Assembly (NCBI RefSeq): GCF_011947285.1
Contig: NZ_JAAOZT010000001.1
Coordinates: 372,001 to 436,000, forward strand
Length of the DNA stretch: 64,000 nucleotides
Direction: 5' to 3'
From: Glaciimonas immobilis
GTDB lineage: Bacteria; Pseudomonadota; Gammaproteobacteria; Burkholderiales; Burkholderiaceae_D
The notes under the pieces were generated by a model. That model searched no databases. It saw only the letters and a program-made list of their open reading frames with translations, and was not told the DNA's origin. Shown one piece after another: positions 43,195 through 52,826 of the stretch (within the stretch, counting starts at the first letter, position 1; the number at the start of each line of letters is the position of its first letter). A program made the position numbers and the translations under genes.

Positions 43195-44097
43195 TTACTT
43201 TACGCGGCTTTTCTCGCGTCGATCAGCCAGTAGGGCAAGCATCCCCCCAAGTATTGCACCCGTAAATATCCCCAGTGCAAGAAACAGCGACAGTTTAGGG
43301 AAGTACGCATTATTCGGCACGTAGATGTTATCAATCACAGAGGTCGGATAGGTGTTGGAGGACAACAAAATATCTGCTAATACTGTGCGCTCGACCGTCA
43401 AAATGTGGATTTGCTCATCTTGCTTGGCTAATAAATCTAGAGCGACCACATGAGGGGCAAATGGGCTTGCCGGAGACTCGCCAATTGTTTTTAGTGTTCC
43501 TTGCAAACGGCTACGTTGTGCTTTTGCCTCGTTTAGTTCTGCTGCGTTGGTCTGGGCTTGTGCATTAATGTTTTTAAGTGCCGGTGCCATACGCTGGTTG
43601 TGTGCAGCAATTAGCGACAATATGACGGCGTTCAGAAATTTCTTGCCCTCTTCACGTGAGTAGGCGGCAAGGCTGATTTCAACGAAATTGGTGTTTTTGA
43701 CCACAGTCCCTTTGAGGGATTTACGAAACAACAAAATGCTTTTGTTTTCTTCGTCTTGTGTCGGTAGCCCCACTGATACCAGTGCCTTATCTTCAAGGTC
43801 GCGTTGATTCAACCGTTCAACGGTTTGCGCTGGTGGTTCGATTAATGCGATCTGAAACCCTTGCGTGTTGATTGGCATCTGGCCAATTTGCAGGATCGCG
43901 GTCGCGTGCCATTTTTTCGGGAAAATCGACCATAGTACAACTGCGCCTGCAATCCCAAGCAAAATGCAGATAGATACAATCATCCGATAGCGCTTAATAG
44001 TGCTCCAGATCTGGGCCAGGTCGATAAACTCAGCTTCCGGGATTTTGGCGGATGTCTGGGTTACGGCAGGCTCAGGCTTTAATAGGGTATTCGACAT
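43195..44097 (-). CDS. Wzz/chain-length-determinant-like membrane protein
   Basis: The 300-residue protein has two membrane helices (MIVSICILLGIAGAVVLWSI near residue 40 and FLALGIFTGAILGGMLALLA near residue 275). Between them lies a long helical periplasmic region (ALKNINAQAQTNAAELNEAK). This is the Wzz/polysaccharide co-polymerase plan. ATG 44097 has AAGGA about ten bases upstream; the open frame up to 44163 is probably not used. No glycosyltransferases or flippase flank it, so it is an orphan. The O-antigen-ligase-like gene and msbA lie at 61-64 kb. Confidence 0.75.
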   Translation of the reverse strand: MSNTLLKPEPAVTQTSAKIPEAEFIDLAQIWSTIKRYRMIVSICILLGIAGAVVLWSIFPKKWHATAILQIGQMPINTQGFQIALIEPPAQTVERLNQRDLEDKALVSVGLPTQDEENKSILLFRKSLKGTVVKNTNFVEISLAAYSREEGKKFLNAVILSLIAAHNQRMAPALKNINAQAQTNAAELNEAKAQRSRLQGTLKTIGESPASPFAPHVVALDLLAKQDEQIHILTVERTVLADILLSSNTYPTSVIDNIYVPNNAYFPKLSLFLALGIFTGAILGGMLALLADRREKSRVK

Positions 44098-44186
44098 AAA
44101 TGCGGATCCTTCACATGCGATAAGAGTAATAGCGTAAACGGTAGCGATAATAATGGCTACCAAAATGTTTTATTTTTGACATCAAT

Positions 44187-45383
44187 TTAGAAGGACATGG
44201 CCGCAGCAGTGCCAGACGCCCATGCCCATTGAAAGTTGTAACCTCCGAGCCAGCCTGTGACGTCTACCGCTTCGCCGATAAAATGCAAACCCGGCACTTT
44301 ATTGACCATCATGCTTTGCTGCGACAGTTCGCGGGTATCGACGCCACCAAGCGTTACTTCGGCTTTGCGATAGCCTTCTGAGCCGCTGGGTGCGATGGCC
44401 CATCGATTGATCGCGTCGCTTAAGGTACGCAAAACGCGATCAGGCGTATCAGCTACGCGTGCGGCTGGATCAATTCCGTTGGCTTCGAGAAGTCCGAGCG
44501 CCAGACGATTCGGTAGCCATTGGGAAAATAGATTACCGAAATTTTTCTTAATAGAAGTTTTGCCTTCAATTAATGTTTGCGCGATATCGATTTCTGGCAG
44601 TAAGTTTACGCTAAGTGGTTGGCCCGGCTGCCAAAAACTTGAAATCTGTAAAATGGCAGGGCCGGACAACCCCCTGTGAGTAAACAATAAATCTTCTTTG
44701 AAAAACCCACGCAATTTCTTCTCGCCAGCCTCCACCTCAACCGGCAAGGCAATTCCGGCTAACGGCAAGAATGGTTGCCAGCCAGCGGCATCGAAGGTCA
44801 GAGGGACTAATCCCGCCCGTGGCGCGATCATTTTGAGACCGAATTGTTGTGCAATACGGTAGGCAAAATCGGTCGCACCAATTTTTGGGATAGATAAACC
44901 GCCGGTGGCGATAACCACATTTTCGGCTATGACCTCACCCGCGTTGGTATCAATCCGGAACAAATTTCCTTCCTTGCCGACACTTGCCACGCTGCAAGGC
45001 ATGCGCCATTGTACGTTACCCAGTTCGCACTCAGCCTTCAGCATGTTGATAATTTGCTCAGCGGAGTCATCGCAAAATAGCTGGCCTTTATGTTTTTCGT
45101 GAAAGCTAATTCGGTAGCGTTTGACCAAATTTATAAAGTCTTGAGGGCTGTAGCGTGACAACGCACTCTTACAGAAATGCGGATTTTGGGAAAGATAATG
45201 TTGTGGTGCGGCGGCTGCGTTCGTAAAGTTGCAGCGGCCGCCTCCTGAAATACGAATTTTTTCTGCTAGCTTGGTGGCGTGATCAATGAGGATGACTTTT
45301 TTGCCTCGTTGACCGGCTACCGCAGCGCACATCATGCCAGCGGCACCCGCGCCGATGACTGCGACATCAAATTGTTTGGCCAT
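44187..45383 (-). CDS. BaiN/YhiN (HI0933-like) flavoprotein
   Basis: The 398-residue FAD protein begins FDVAVIGAGAAGMMCAAVAG, with KIRISGGGRCNFTNAAA near residue 45 and VNKVPGLHFIGEAVDVTGWL near the end. This is the HI0933/YhiN/BaiN family of NAD(P)/FAD-dependent oxidoreductases. Some gut members reduce bile-acid double bonds; the role in free-living proteobacteria is unclear. It lies 90 bases before the Wzz-like gene and may share its transcript. Confidence 0.88.
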   Translation of the reverse strand: MAKQFDVAVIGAGAAGMMCAAVAGQRGKKVILIDHATKLAEKIRISGGGRCNFTNAAAAPQHYLSQNPHFCKSALSRYSPQDFINLVKRYRISFHEKHKGQLFCDDSAEQIINMLKAECELGNVQWRMPCSVASVGKEGNLFRIDTNAGEVIAENVVIATGGLSIPKIGATDFAYRIAQQFGLKMIAPRAGLVPLTFDAAGWQPFLPLAGIALPVEVEAGEKKLRGFFKEDLLFTHRGLSGPAILQISSFWQPGQPLSVNLLPEIDIAQTLIEGKTSIKKNFGNLFSQWLPNRLALGLLEANGIDPAARVADTPDRVLRTLSDAINRWAIAPSGSEGYRKAEVTLGGVDTRELSQQSMMVNKVPGLHFIGEAVDVTGWLGGYNFQWAWASGTAAAMSF

Positions 45384-45620
45384 TACTGTTATGTTGGTTG
45401 GATAGAATAATTGTGAATCAAATCGTAGTTAAGAATCTTTAGGCATGCCCTTGCGAACATCTTTGCTAATACTTTTACGCACTGACGCCATAGTGAGGCA
45501 TTTGGACCAGAGCAGTTGGCTAAATATGCATTGCGATGGCTCTAGGGAGAGACCAGCGCCGCGTAGCGGATGAATACCGGAGTGTAGTGAATAAACAGGC
45601 TTGGTATAAATGCTCAGACG

Positions 45621-46808
45621 TTATTGAAAATACGGCGGAGGTGCCTGCCCCATCCACAATTCTGAGGAGAGTCGCATCATGTCATTTAACGTGCCACGCT
45701 CGGCGAATGTTTTGCGCAACCATCCTGCATCGCTCAGGCGTTCGTTCGCTATGTTATTCAAACGTTTAAGGGATGTGCGTTCGGCGTCGTTCTGCGTATA
45801 GCGCTCCAGATCTTTTAGGTGCGTCAACAAATGGGAATGAATCGATTGTTTGGAAGAGCCGGCCACCGTATCGCCATGGATGGCATAGGAACCGTGCAAA
45901 CCATAGCGACTTGCCTCAAAGCGATTGAATTGGTAGAGTAAATAAAAATCCTCACTGATGACAAAGGGGCGTTCCGTTAATATCCAGCGCGCCAGTAATT
46001 GCGCGTAACAGCCCAAATGTGCGGCGTGTTCGATGGTCAGCGGCGTGTCGCACACGCGAATTTCAACCGTGCCATATTCCGGCTTGGGACGGATATCCCA
46101 ATAAAAATCTTTGATGCTGTCAACAATGCCCATTTGTAGCAGCTCATCATAATATTTCTCAAATTCCGCCCAGCGATGCGTAACCGGTGCGGTTCCTGAT
46201 AACGGGAAGGCCCTGACCACGTTGCTACGTGAAGACTCAAACTGTGTGTCTGCGCCCTGATAAAACGGCGATGCGGCTGACAGTGCAATAAAATGCGGGA
46301 CAAAGCGAGAAAAAGCATGTGTCAAATACATGGCATCATCGCCATTTGGAACGCCGATGTGGATATGCTGACCAAAGACCGTAAAAGACTTGGCTAAATA
46401 GCCATATTTTTCGTGCACGTGATTAAAGCGTTCGCTGGGCGTGATGCGTTGCTCGTTCCAATGCTGGAAGGGATGCACACCGCCACCGGAAATATCGATA
46501 TTCAGATATTGCGCGCCCTTGTTGAGCGCAGCGCGCAGGACCTTGAGTTCTTCAATCAGCGTATCGACGCTGGTATGTATGTCGGAATTAAGCTCAATCA
46601 TGCCCTGCGTCATTTCCAGCTTGATTTGTTTTTGTAAGTTGCGCGGCTCAATCCAGGTCAGCAGGTCAACTGCATCACTCGCCAGATTATAGTTACGGCG
46701 ATTAACTAGTTGCAGCTCAAGTTCAATGCCCATCGTAAATGGTTTCGACGGGGTGAAAGGCAAAATTTCTAGGCTTGCCGGGGTGCCTTTAGTGTCGGAT
46801 TCAGCCAT
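45621..46808 (-). CDS. ybdK: YbdK-family carboxylate-amine ligase (GCS2)
   Basis: The 395-residue ATP-grasp-like enzyme of the GCS2 family shows FTMGIELELQLVNRRNYNLA near residue 20, HIHIGVPNGDDAMYL near residue 155 and TVEIRVCDTPLTIEHAAH near residue 255. Members join glutamate to an amine or cysteine, but the real substrate of YbdK is not settled. ATG 46808 is preceded by GGAGAATTTAC; the frame open to 46838 is not needed. It differs from the true gshA at 28.4 kb, so it is unlikely to be the main glutathione enzyme. Confidence 0.88.
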   Translation of the reverse strand: MAESDTKGTPASLEILPFTPSKPFTMGIELELQLVNRRNYNLASDAVDLLTWIEPRNLQKQIKLEMTQGMIELNSDIHTSVDTLIEELKVLRAALNKGAQYLNIDISGGGVHPFQHWNEQRITPSERFNHVHEKYGYLAKSFTVFGQHIHIGVPNGDDAMYLTHAFSRFVPHFIALSAASPFYQGADTQFESSRSNVVRAFPLSGTAPVTHRWAEFEKYYDELLQMGIVDSIKDFYWDIRPKPEYGTVEIRVCDTPLTIEHAAHLGCYAQLLARWILTERPFVISEDFYLLYQFNRFEASRYGLHGSYAIHGDTVAGSSKQSIHSHLLTHLKDLERYTQNDAERTSLKRLNNIANERLSDAGWLRKTFAERGTLNDMMRLSSELWMGQAPPPYFQ

Positions 46809-46926
46809 GTAAATTCTCCATTGGCCATTGACGGCCAACCATTGTTTAATATGTCGCTAGGGGCACTAATTAGTTGTTATGTGGTTGAAAACCAATTTAA
46901 GTCAGTGTGCGGCGCAGTGTTAAGCG

Positions 46927-46972
46927 CAGTATTCAACGTAGTATTCATGCAGTATTCATGCAGTATTCAACT
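46927..46972. repeat. tandem AGTATTCATGC repeat
   Basis: GTATTCAACGTAGTATTCATGCAGTATTC-type sequence repeats a unit of about 12 bases four times at the C-terminal end of the antiporter gene and just after it. It may be simple slippage. Confidence 0.5.
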
Positions 46973-48178
46973 CTCTCGCCCACTTTCCCCTGATTTGATT
47001 AATGCAAATTGGGTCGCTATCGGGCCGAATAACTCAAGCACAATCAGGCAGCCAGCCAGCAGCGGCAGAACGTCTGCAGTGGTGTGAGGATATAGATAGG
47101 AAATTGTTTGCATTAAGCCCAGTCCCGCTTCGGTCATCGGCAAAGTGGCGAGAGTAATTAGCCCGGCTTGCTTCCATTTCATTTTAGCGAAATGGGCAAA
47201 CGTGAACACACCGCAAGCCATTGCCACAAAGCGCGCGCCGATTAATACCGCTACCGAGGCGCCAACCATCGACAGGTCGGTCAGGCGGATTGAAGCACCC
47301 ACGGTGACGAATAACATTACGATAAATAATTCGTTGGCGATACCGAATTCCAACTCCATCAAATCGTATTGATGGTCTAGATTTTTAGACATAATGGCGA
47401 AAGCCAGCATGGTTAGCAAAACCGGCAACTGAAACGCGTGGGCGGCACCGATGGCCAGCGAAATCACCGCGATGACCAAAACAAACTGCCGACTAGGCTG
47501 GCGTCCCAATAAGCGCGCCAAAGGAATCATCAAACGGTAAGTCACATAGGCCAACAGTATTGAGCCGATAAGTGAATAACCGGTATGCGCAAATAACGTA
47601 AAGAATGGGGTGGATCCTTCATGCGCAATGATCGGCAGTAAAGCGTACGCGACCAGAATGGCAACAAAGTTATTCAGTGCGGTCATTGCTGCGAGACGCC
47701 GCGTTACCTGTCCTTCAGCCTTCAGGTCCCTGAGCACCACGATGATGACCGCGGGCGCAGTAGCAATGGCGAGGACGCCGCCCAACATCGCGACGACAGT
47801 CGATGTGCCAATCCAGATAAGCGCGCTACTGACAAATGTAAAACATAGCGTCGCGCTCAGCAGGACAGTTGCCAGCAGCCATTTTTCGCGACGAAGCCAG
47901 CCTATATCAACGTAGCGGCCAAGTTGATATACCACCAGTGCAACCGCGATATCGGCAAAAATGCTGGCAAGTTTAAGAACATCTCCAGAGAGAAGATTTA
48001 GTCCGCCGACGCCAAGGATAAAGCCCACTACCAAATAGCCGGTAATGCGAGGAACCCACGAGGTTTTTGTTGCAATATAACCGCCCAGCAACCCGAATAG
48101 CAGCAAGCTGCCAAACAGCAACAGTGCATTCCACTGTATCGGGTCTGCTAAGGCAAAGGACGGTAGAGCCCAATCCAT
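46967..48178 (-). CDS. Kef-type cation/proton antiporter
   Basis: The 403-residue protein has about twelve membrane helices and begins MDWALPSFALADPIQWNALL. Blocks such as GYLVVGFILGVGGLNLLSGD and ADIAVALVVYQLGRYVDIGW match the CPA2/Kef family of monovalent-cation/proton antiporters. It lacks the C-terminal TrkA-N regulatory domain. ATG 48178 has ACGGGAGTATCT upstream, so the extra 29 codons of the open frame are not used. It lies upstream of ybdK in the same direction; the 158-base gap contains a short tandem repeat. Confidence 0.88.
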   Translation of the reverse strand: MDWALPSFALADPIQWNALLLFGSLLLFGLLGGYIATKTSWVPRITGYLVVGFILGVGGLNLLSGDVLKLASIFADIAVALVVYQLGRYVDIGWLRREKWLLATVLLSATLCFTFVSSALIWIGTSTVVAMLGGVLAIATAPAVIIVVLRDLKAEGQVTRRLAAMTALNNFVAILVAYALLPIIAHEGSTPFFTLFAHTGYSLIGSILLAYVTYRLMIPLARLLGRQPSRQFVLVIAVISLAIGAAHAFQLPVLLTMLAFAIMSKNLDHQYDLMELEFGIANELFIVMLFVTVGASIRLTDLSMVGASVAVLIGARFVAMACGVFTFAHFAKMKWKQAGLITLATLPMTEAGLGLMQTISYLYPHTTADVLPLLAGCLIVLELFGPIATQFALIKSGESGRES

Positions 48179-48597
48179 AGATACTCCCGTAGTTAATTTG
48201 ACTTCTTTCGGCATCTGAGGCGTCTGGCGGACAGTGCAAACCGCAGCGCATCTGCACTGCTGCACTCCTTTACCTGCCGTTCACAGTCTTCATCCTCTGA
48301 AAAGCATCCCATTTGCTGCCGATCGTGCACCTGTACTGCGCGTTGTAACGACGCTCGCATCGGTTCAGAAAGAAGTCTGTTGTGTTGAACCTGCTGTCCC
48401 GCGGACGGTCATTGCCGTTGCCGCCTTAACGGTGGCACAAGAAGCAGATTTGAGAAGAAAATAATTTAAGTACAATCAAACTCCATTCGGATCTTGCCAT
48501 GGTTGCTTGCCGCACGCACTGTCTGCGGCGTCTGCGGCGGTACGCTTAACCTGAAACGCTTTTTGTTCGCACCTGGCAAAAAAGAAATGAGAATTTA

Positions 48598-48714
48598 CTA
48601 TGAGATGAACTTATCGGGGGGCTTGGAAATAATGGGGGAGCTCCAGATGTTCCCCGCGATGGCAGAGGTAATCGGGGTAAGTCTTGGGGTGGATTTTTGT
48701 TGAATGCGCCGCAT
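48598..48714 (-). CDS. possible 38-residue peptide
   Basis: A TAAGGAG site lies eight bases before ATG 48714, which opens a 38-codon frame (MRRIQQKSTPRLTPITSAIA then GNIWSSPIISKPPDKFIS). The peptide is basic and rich in Ser, Thr, Ile and Pro, with one Trp. No family is recognised. It occupies part of the 634-base gap (48179-48812) between ybiB and the antiporter, where no larger gene is supported. The excellent ribosome binding site is the main support. Confidence 0.35.
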   Translation of the reverse strand: MRRIQQKSTPRLTPITSAIAGNIWSSPIISKPPDKFIS

Positions 48715-48812
48715 CGGCTTGCTCCTTAGATCGTACAAAAGACCCCCCATAATTGACACTGCATGACAGACTATATCCGTTAAATTAATGAATGTAGGCA
48801 GTTTTCGGCCCA

Positions 48813-49871
48813 TTAAGTTCCACAGTCAAAAAGTTTGGCTGGTGATAAAGCCTGAAGAGACCCTGAAGTTTGCCTGAGTTTAAGCATTTTGCAAACCTCT
48901 TTACAATGCGCTACCTGTTCTACTATGGGTTTGGGTATGGCGACATGACCTTTCAATACTTGCTTTACCCAGCGTGCGGTGACGTCGGCATCACGGTCTT
49001 CCGGTAACGCAGGAATTGCTTCGGCGACATTTTGTTTCTCTACCAAAGTGGTATGGTTGCCCAGATGAAACCACTCTATTTGTTGCGCTCGTTTGGCATT
49101 GGCAACGGTTTCGCCTTCTGTGCCGCGCATCAGAAAGACGTCTCCGCGTTCGGCCGCAGCAGTAGTTTTAAAATAGGTGCCGAGCATAGCCAGATATTCG
49201 GGGTGCGTATAGGAACACAAACGTAGCGCGGGGACACTGAACGGTTGCATAATTTTAACCAAAGTGTGGGTCGAATTTCGCACCCCCAGAATCCGCCGCA
49301 TTGCCAGCAAGCGCGCCATCTTCGGTGCCAGCGCCGCAATCGGCATGAAAGCAGGCTGAAGCAGGCCGAATTGTTGCCGGGCTTGCTCGACGCTGTTGCA
49401 GTGCGCGTGTCCAAGTGCGGTAAAAATTTCTGCGGTGGTGACTCTGCCCGGATCCGTCAGCACACCATGCACCAACACCGGAATGCCTTCGCGGGCCAGC
49501 AATAACGCAAGTAACGGTGTCAAATTAGCCATGTGACGCGCGCCGTTGTAACTAGGGATCACCACTGGTGCGTAAATGGAGGATCCAGCCAGGTCGTCGC
49601 GTTGTTCGGCATGACTGGACGCCGGAAGTGGTGTAAACGATGCTTCGGCGGCCTCCAGAAAGCCGGCGATTTCTTCCACTGACTCTCCTTTTATGCGCAT
49701 TGCCAGCAAAATACCGCCCAATTCAAGGTCGGAAACCCGACCATCGAGCATCGCGGCGTATAAATCGCGTGCGTCGCCGCGCGAGAGGCTACGAGCGCCA
49801 TCTTTGCCGCGCCCGATTTCCTTAATAAAACGTGCCGCTTTAAACGGTTCTTCCGATGGGATATTTTGCAT
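48813..49871 (-). CDS. ybiB: YbiB/TrpD2-like DNA-binding protein
   Basis: The 352-residue protein has the fold of anthranilate phosphoribosyltransferase: N-terminal helices (GKDGARSLSRGDARDLYAAM; GILLAMRIKGESVEEIAGFL) and a PRPP-like core. YbiB proteins keep the fold but bind DNA and are LexA-regulated in Escherichia coli. ATG 49871 is my start; the frame runs on upstream to 49952. It is divergent from the sigma-factor gene at 50140. The role here is inferred from the family only. Confidence 0.8.
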   Translation of the reverse strand: MQNIPSEEPFKAARFIKEIGRGKDGARSLSRGDARDLYAAMLDGRVSDLELGGILLAMRIKGESVEEIAGFLEAAEASFTPLPASSHAEQRDDLAGSSIYAPVVIPSYNGARHMANLTPLLALLLAREGIPVLVHGVLTDPGRVTTAEIFTALGHAHCNSVEQARQQFGLLQPAFMPIAALAPKMARLLAMRRILGVRNSTHTLVKIMQPFSVPALRLCSYTHPEYLAMLGTYFKTTAAAERGDVFLMRGTEGETVANAKRAQQIEWFHLGNHTTLVEKQNVAEAIPALPEDRDADVTARWVKQVLKGHVAIPKPIVEQVAHCKEVCKMLKLRQTSGSLQALSPAKLFDCGT

Positions 49872-50139
49872 GTGGCAGTGTGGTGAGGAATTGATAAATA
49901 CTTTGGTTATTAACAGTTGTAGCCCAGAGTGGCAGCGACTAAGGTTCGTCATCTTAGCGTCTTAGCGGTATTATCATGGTGATATTATCGCGGTGTGAGG
50001 TCTTTTGCTGCGGGTGAATCTGGTGAATCGGGCGGATCGTGAGGATAAGCATAGCGCCATTCGCCACAAGGCGGTGTGTCGATTTTTATTAATTGCGGAC
50101 TGATTAGCGCAACTTTAACGTATCATTTCTGGACCAGAC

Positions 50140-50709
50140 ATGGCAATTGACCCTCGCGATCTTAACGCGCTACGCACCCCCTTGTTACGATTCGCGCATT
50201 TACAGTTACGCAACACGAGTTTGGCAGAAGATGCGGTTTCCGAGACTATACTCGCCGTGATGGAACACCCAGATCGATTCCATCAGCAATCCTCTCTTAA
50301 GACATACGTTATTGGTATCCTCAAGCACAAGTTAATTGATCAATTGCGACGAGGGAAGCGCGAGATGCGCCTTACCGACGATCCGTATGATGAGCGCAGC
50401 GACGCCGCTATGGTGGAGGCGTTGTTTGATAGCAAAGATCATGCGATTGGCGTACAACCCGACTGGGGTGATCCCGTCCAAACGCTTGAACGCAAAGAGT
50501 TTTTTGATGTTTTGCAATTATGTATCGATAAGCTGCCAGCGAAGACCGGACGTATTTTTATGATGCGCGAATGGCTAGAAATGGATACAGACGCGATCTG
50601 TAAAGAATTGGACATCACCAGCGCTAACGCCTGGGTGATGTTGTATCGGGCGCGCACCCGTCTCCGCGAGTGTTTGCAAATAAGTTGGTTTGCGCAGGTG
50701 CCTTCGTAG
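50140..50709 (+). CDS. ECF-type sigma factor
   Basis: The 189-residue protein has sigma region 2 (NTSLAEDAVSETILAVMEHP; SSLKTYVIGILKHKLIDQLR) and region 4 (LDITSANAWVMLYRARTRLR near residue 155). It belongs to the ECF family. The small zinc anti-sigma-like gene that follows 211 bases later in the same direction is the usual partner. The stimulus is unknown; relatives respond to oxidative or envelope stress. Confidence 0.88.
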   Translation: MAIDPRDLNALRTPLLRFAHLQLRNTSLAEDAVSETILAVMEHPDRFHQQSSLKTYVIGILKHKLIDQLRRGKREMRLTDDPYDERSDAAMVEALFDSKDHAIGVQPDWGDPVQTLERKEFFDVLQLCIDKLPAKTGRIFMMREWLEMDTDAICKELDITSANAWVMLYRARTRLRECLQISWFAQVPS

Positions 50710-50920
50710 ACGTTTTTAGTATTAATGCATAGCGGTGGCGGTAGTTGCTGAACGGATAGCAGGAAACGGACTTCGCAAAGAATGGATTACACGTATCAAC
50801 CTGTTAACTTAAAAGAACGCAAAATCACGATTTTTAAGCGATCACGGCGATCAGGATGTAGCAGACCGACTTTTCTACAATTTCTTTAATTTCTTAGATA
50901 TTAGGTGGAATAACAAATAT

Positions 50921-51112
50921 ATGCCGCGTCAACGCCTGTTTCCCACCTGCCGAGAAACCCAGAGCCTGCTGTCTGAAGCCCAGGATCATACGTTGCCGCC
51001 GCTGCATCGCGCGCGGGTAAAAGTACATCTGTGGACATGTACTGCATGTAGCCGTTTTTCGCGTCAGATACACCTCATCAGAGATGCGATGCGACAACTT
51101 GGGAAAGACTAA
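50921..51112 (+). CDS. small zinc-type anti-sigma factor
   Basis: The 63-residue protein has the ZAS zinc signature HxxxCxxC in HLWTCTAC (residues 36-43), plus a Cys near residue 10 (TCRETQSLLS). This is the core of zf-HC2 anti-sigma factors. It has no membrane helix, so it would be a soluble, redox- or metal-sensitive inhibitor of the ECF factor encoded 211 bases upstream. The gap between them is larger than in most sigma/anti-sigma pairs. Confidence 0.78.
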   Translation: MPRQRLFPTCRETQSLLSEAQDHTLPPLHRARVKVHLWTCTACSRFSRQIHLIRDAMRQLGKD

Positions 51113-51249
51113 AGATCGTATGTATGCTGAACATTCGCGGTAGTCAACATATCTCACTTTCTCACTTTGGTTGCCTGCCCAAGTATCCAAGCGAAGTATT
51201 CAAACAGTCGCATTCATCGCACCACAGGCCAATTCTCATTGTCCCAGAT

Positions 51250-51290
51250 TATAATTAGCGCCCGTTAATATAATTAGCGCCCGTTAACAT
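51250..51290. repeat. tandem 19-base repeat before tsaD, duplicated -10-like element
   Basis: ATAATTAGCGCCCGTTAAT (51251-51269) is repeated directly at 51270-51288 with one change. Each copy begins with a TATAAT hexamer (51250-51255 and 51269-51274), so the duplication may create two tandem promoters for tsaD. No strong -35 goes with either. Confidence 0.65.
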
Positions 51291-51364
51291 CCTGTCGTAT
51301 AGCGCTGCTGGCGCTTTCCATTACAATGCAACATTGTAAAATTTACCCTTAATTTACTATTATC

Positions 51365-52390
51365 ATGATTGTTCTCGGCATTGAATCATCCTGTGATGAA
51401 ACCGGCATTGCGCTATATGATACGCAACGCGGATTGCTCTCTCACGCCTTGTACTCGCAAGTCGCGATGCATGAGCAATACGGCGGTGTCGTGCCAGAAC
51501 TAGCGTCGCGGGACCACATTCGCCGCGCGATTCCCTTACTGCAGCAGGTAATGACAGAGGGCAACACGCAACTCAATGCTATCGATGCGATCGCTTATAC
51601 TCAGGGGCCTGGCCTCGCTGGCGCTTTGCTGGTCGGGGCGTCCGTCGCCTGCGGCTTGGGATTGGCGTTGGATAAGCCGATGCTGGGTGTGCACCATTTA
51701 GAAGGTCATCTGTTATCCCCGTTGTTGGCGAGCAACCCACCGAATTTTCCCTTTGTAGCGTTGCTGGTATCGGGCGGCCATACCCAGTTAATGCGGGTAG
51801 ACGGGGTTGGGCAATATGAATTGTTGGGTGAAACGCTGGATGACGCTGCGGGGGAGGCATTCGACAAATCAGCAAAATTGCTCGGTCTGGGGTATCCGGG
51901 CGGCCCCGCAATCTCCCGTCTTGCCGAGTTTGGCGATCCTTCAGTGTATTTGTTGCCAAGACCGATGCTGCACTCCAAAAATCTGAATTTCAGCTTTTCA
52001 GGGCTTAAAACAGCAGTGTTGACCTTGGTAAAAAAGCAGACAACGAATATTTGCGAGCAGGATAAAGCGAATATCGCGCGCGCATTTGTGGATGCATTGG
52101 TAGAGGTGCTGTTGGTCAAATGTTTGGCGGCACTAAAACAAACTGGTCTCAATCGTTTAGTGATCGCGGGGGGCGTCGGTGCCAACCAACAATTGCGGGC
52201 GGCCTTAAATGCGGCGGCGACCAAAAGGCGCTTTAAGGTGTTTTATCCCGAGTTAGAGTTCTGCACCGACAATGGCGCCATGATTGCCTTCGCCGGCGCC
52301 ATGCGGCTACAACTCAAACCAGAGGCGGCGCAACGTGACTATGCGTTCACTGTACGACCGCGTTGGCCGCTAGATCAGCTAGGGATATGA
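51365..52390 (+). CDS. tsaD: tRNA N6-threonylcarbamoyladenosine transferase
   Basis: The 341-residue protein is the universal TsaD/Kae1/Qri7 enzyme, which transfers threonylcarbamoyl to A37 of ANN-reading tRNAs. The metal-binding HxxxH is visible in [12 protein letters not shown] near residue 112. The ASKHA nucleotide fold shows [15 protein letters not shown] at the N-terminus and [13 protein letters not shown] near residue 270. The length is normal. It is often next to rpsU in betaproteobacteria; here other genes lie between them. Confidence 0.96.
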   Translation: MIVLGIESSCDETGIALYDTQRGLLSHALYSQVAMHEQYGGVVPELASRDHIRRAIPLLQQVMTEGNTQLNAIDAIAYTQGPGLAGALLVGASVACGLGLALDKPMLGVHHLEGHLLSPLLASNPPNFPFVALLVSGGHTQLMRVDGVGQYELLGETLDDAAGEAFDKSAKLLGLGYPGGPAISRLAEFGDPSVYLLPRPMLHSKNLNFSFSGLKTAVLTLVKKQTTNICEQDKANIARAFVDALVEVLLVKCLAALKQTGLNRLVIAGGVGANQQLRAALNAAATKRRFKVFYPELEFCTDNGAMIAFAGAMRLQLKPEAAQRDYAFTVRPRWPLDQLGI

Positions 52391-52826
52391 ACAGACGTGA
52401 AGAAAACGGGCGGCTAGGCGTATAATGCTGGACTGTAACGCAAAAGTGTGCTGATCTTAAGACAGTTACACACCCTTATCGCATCATCTTGGAAACAGTC
52501 AAACGGTTGTTTGCAGCACCTTTGGCGTGATATAAAAGTTGACACGAAATCACGAATTCATTGAAAGCAATAGTGCCTTGGGACGAACGTAAATTCGTCA
52601 TCACCGCGTCTATATTCTCAACAGAGTTCTTTAGGAACCGTAGCCAAGCGTCGTGGATTCAAAACGCACAAGACGCAGATGGTGTACACACCGCAGCAAC
52701 CGGAATGGTCTTTAAACCTGACGATTGTTAGCGCCGCCTGTTTAATGTCTGCGACAGTATTCCCAAGGCGCAGCAGGTTCCAAAAGAAGTCAGATAGCGA
52801 TATAGCGTGGAAGGCCGCAAATAAAT
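52391..52826 (+). promoter_or_regulatory. rhlE leader region with a -10 element
   Basis: TATAAT at 52421-52426 follows the tsaD gene, and no gene lies between it and the helicase start at 52827. The mRNA would then carry a leader of nearly 400 bases. Long leaders are common in cold-shock genes, including DEAD-box helicases. The -35 is weak, and I did not resolve a fold. Confidence 0.5.
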
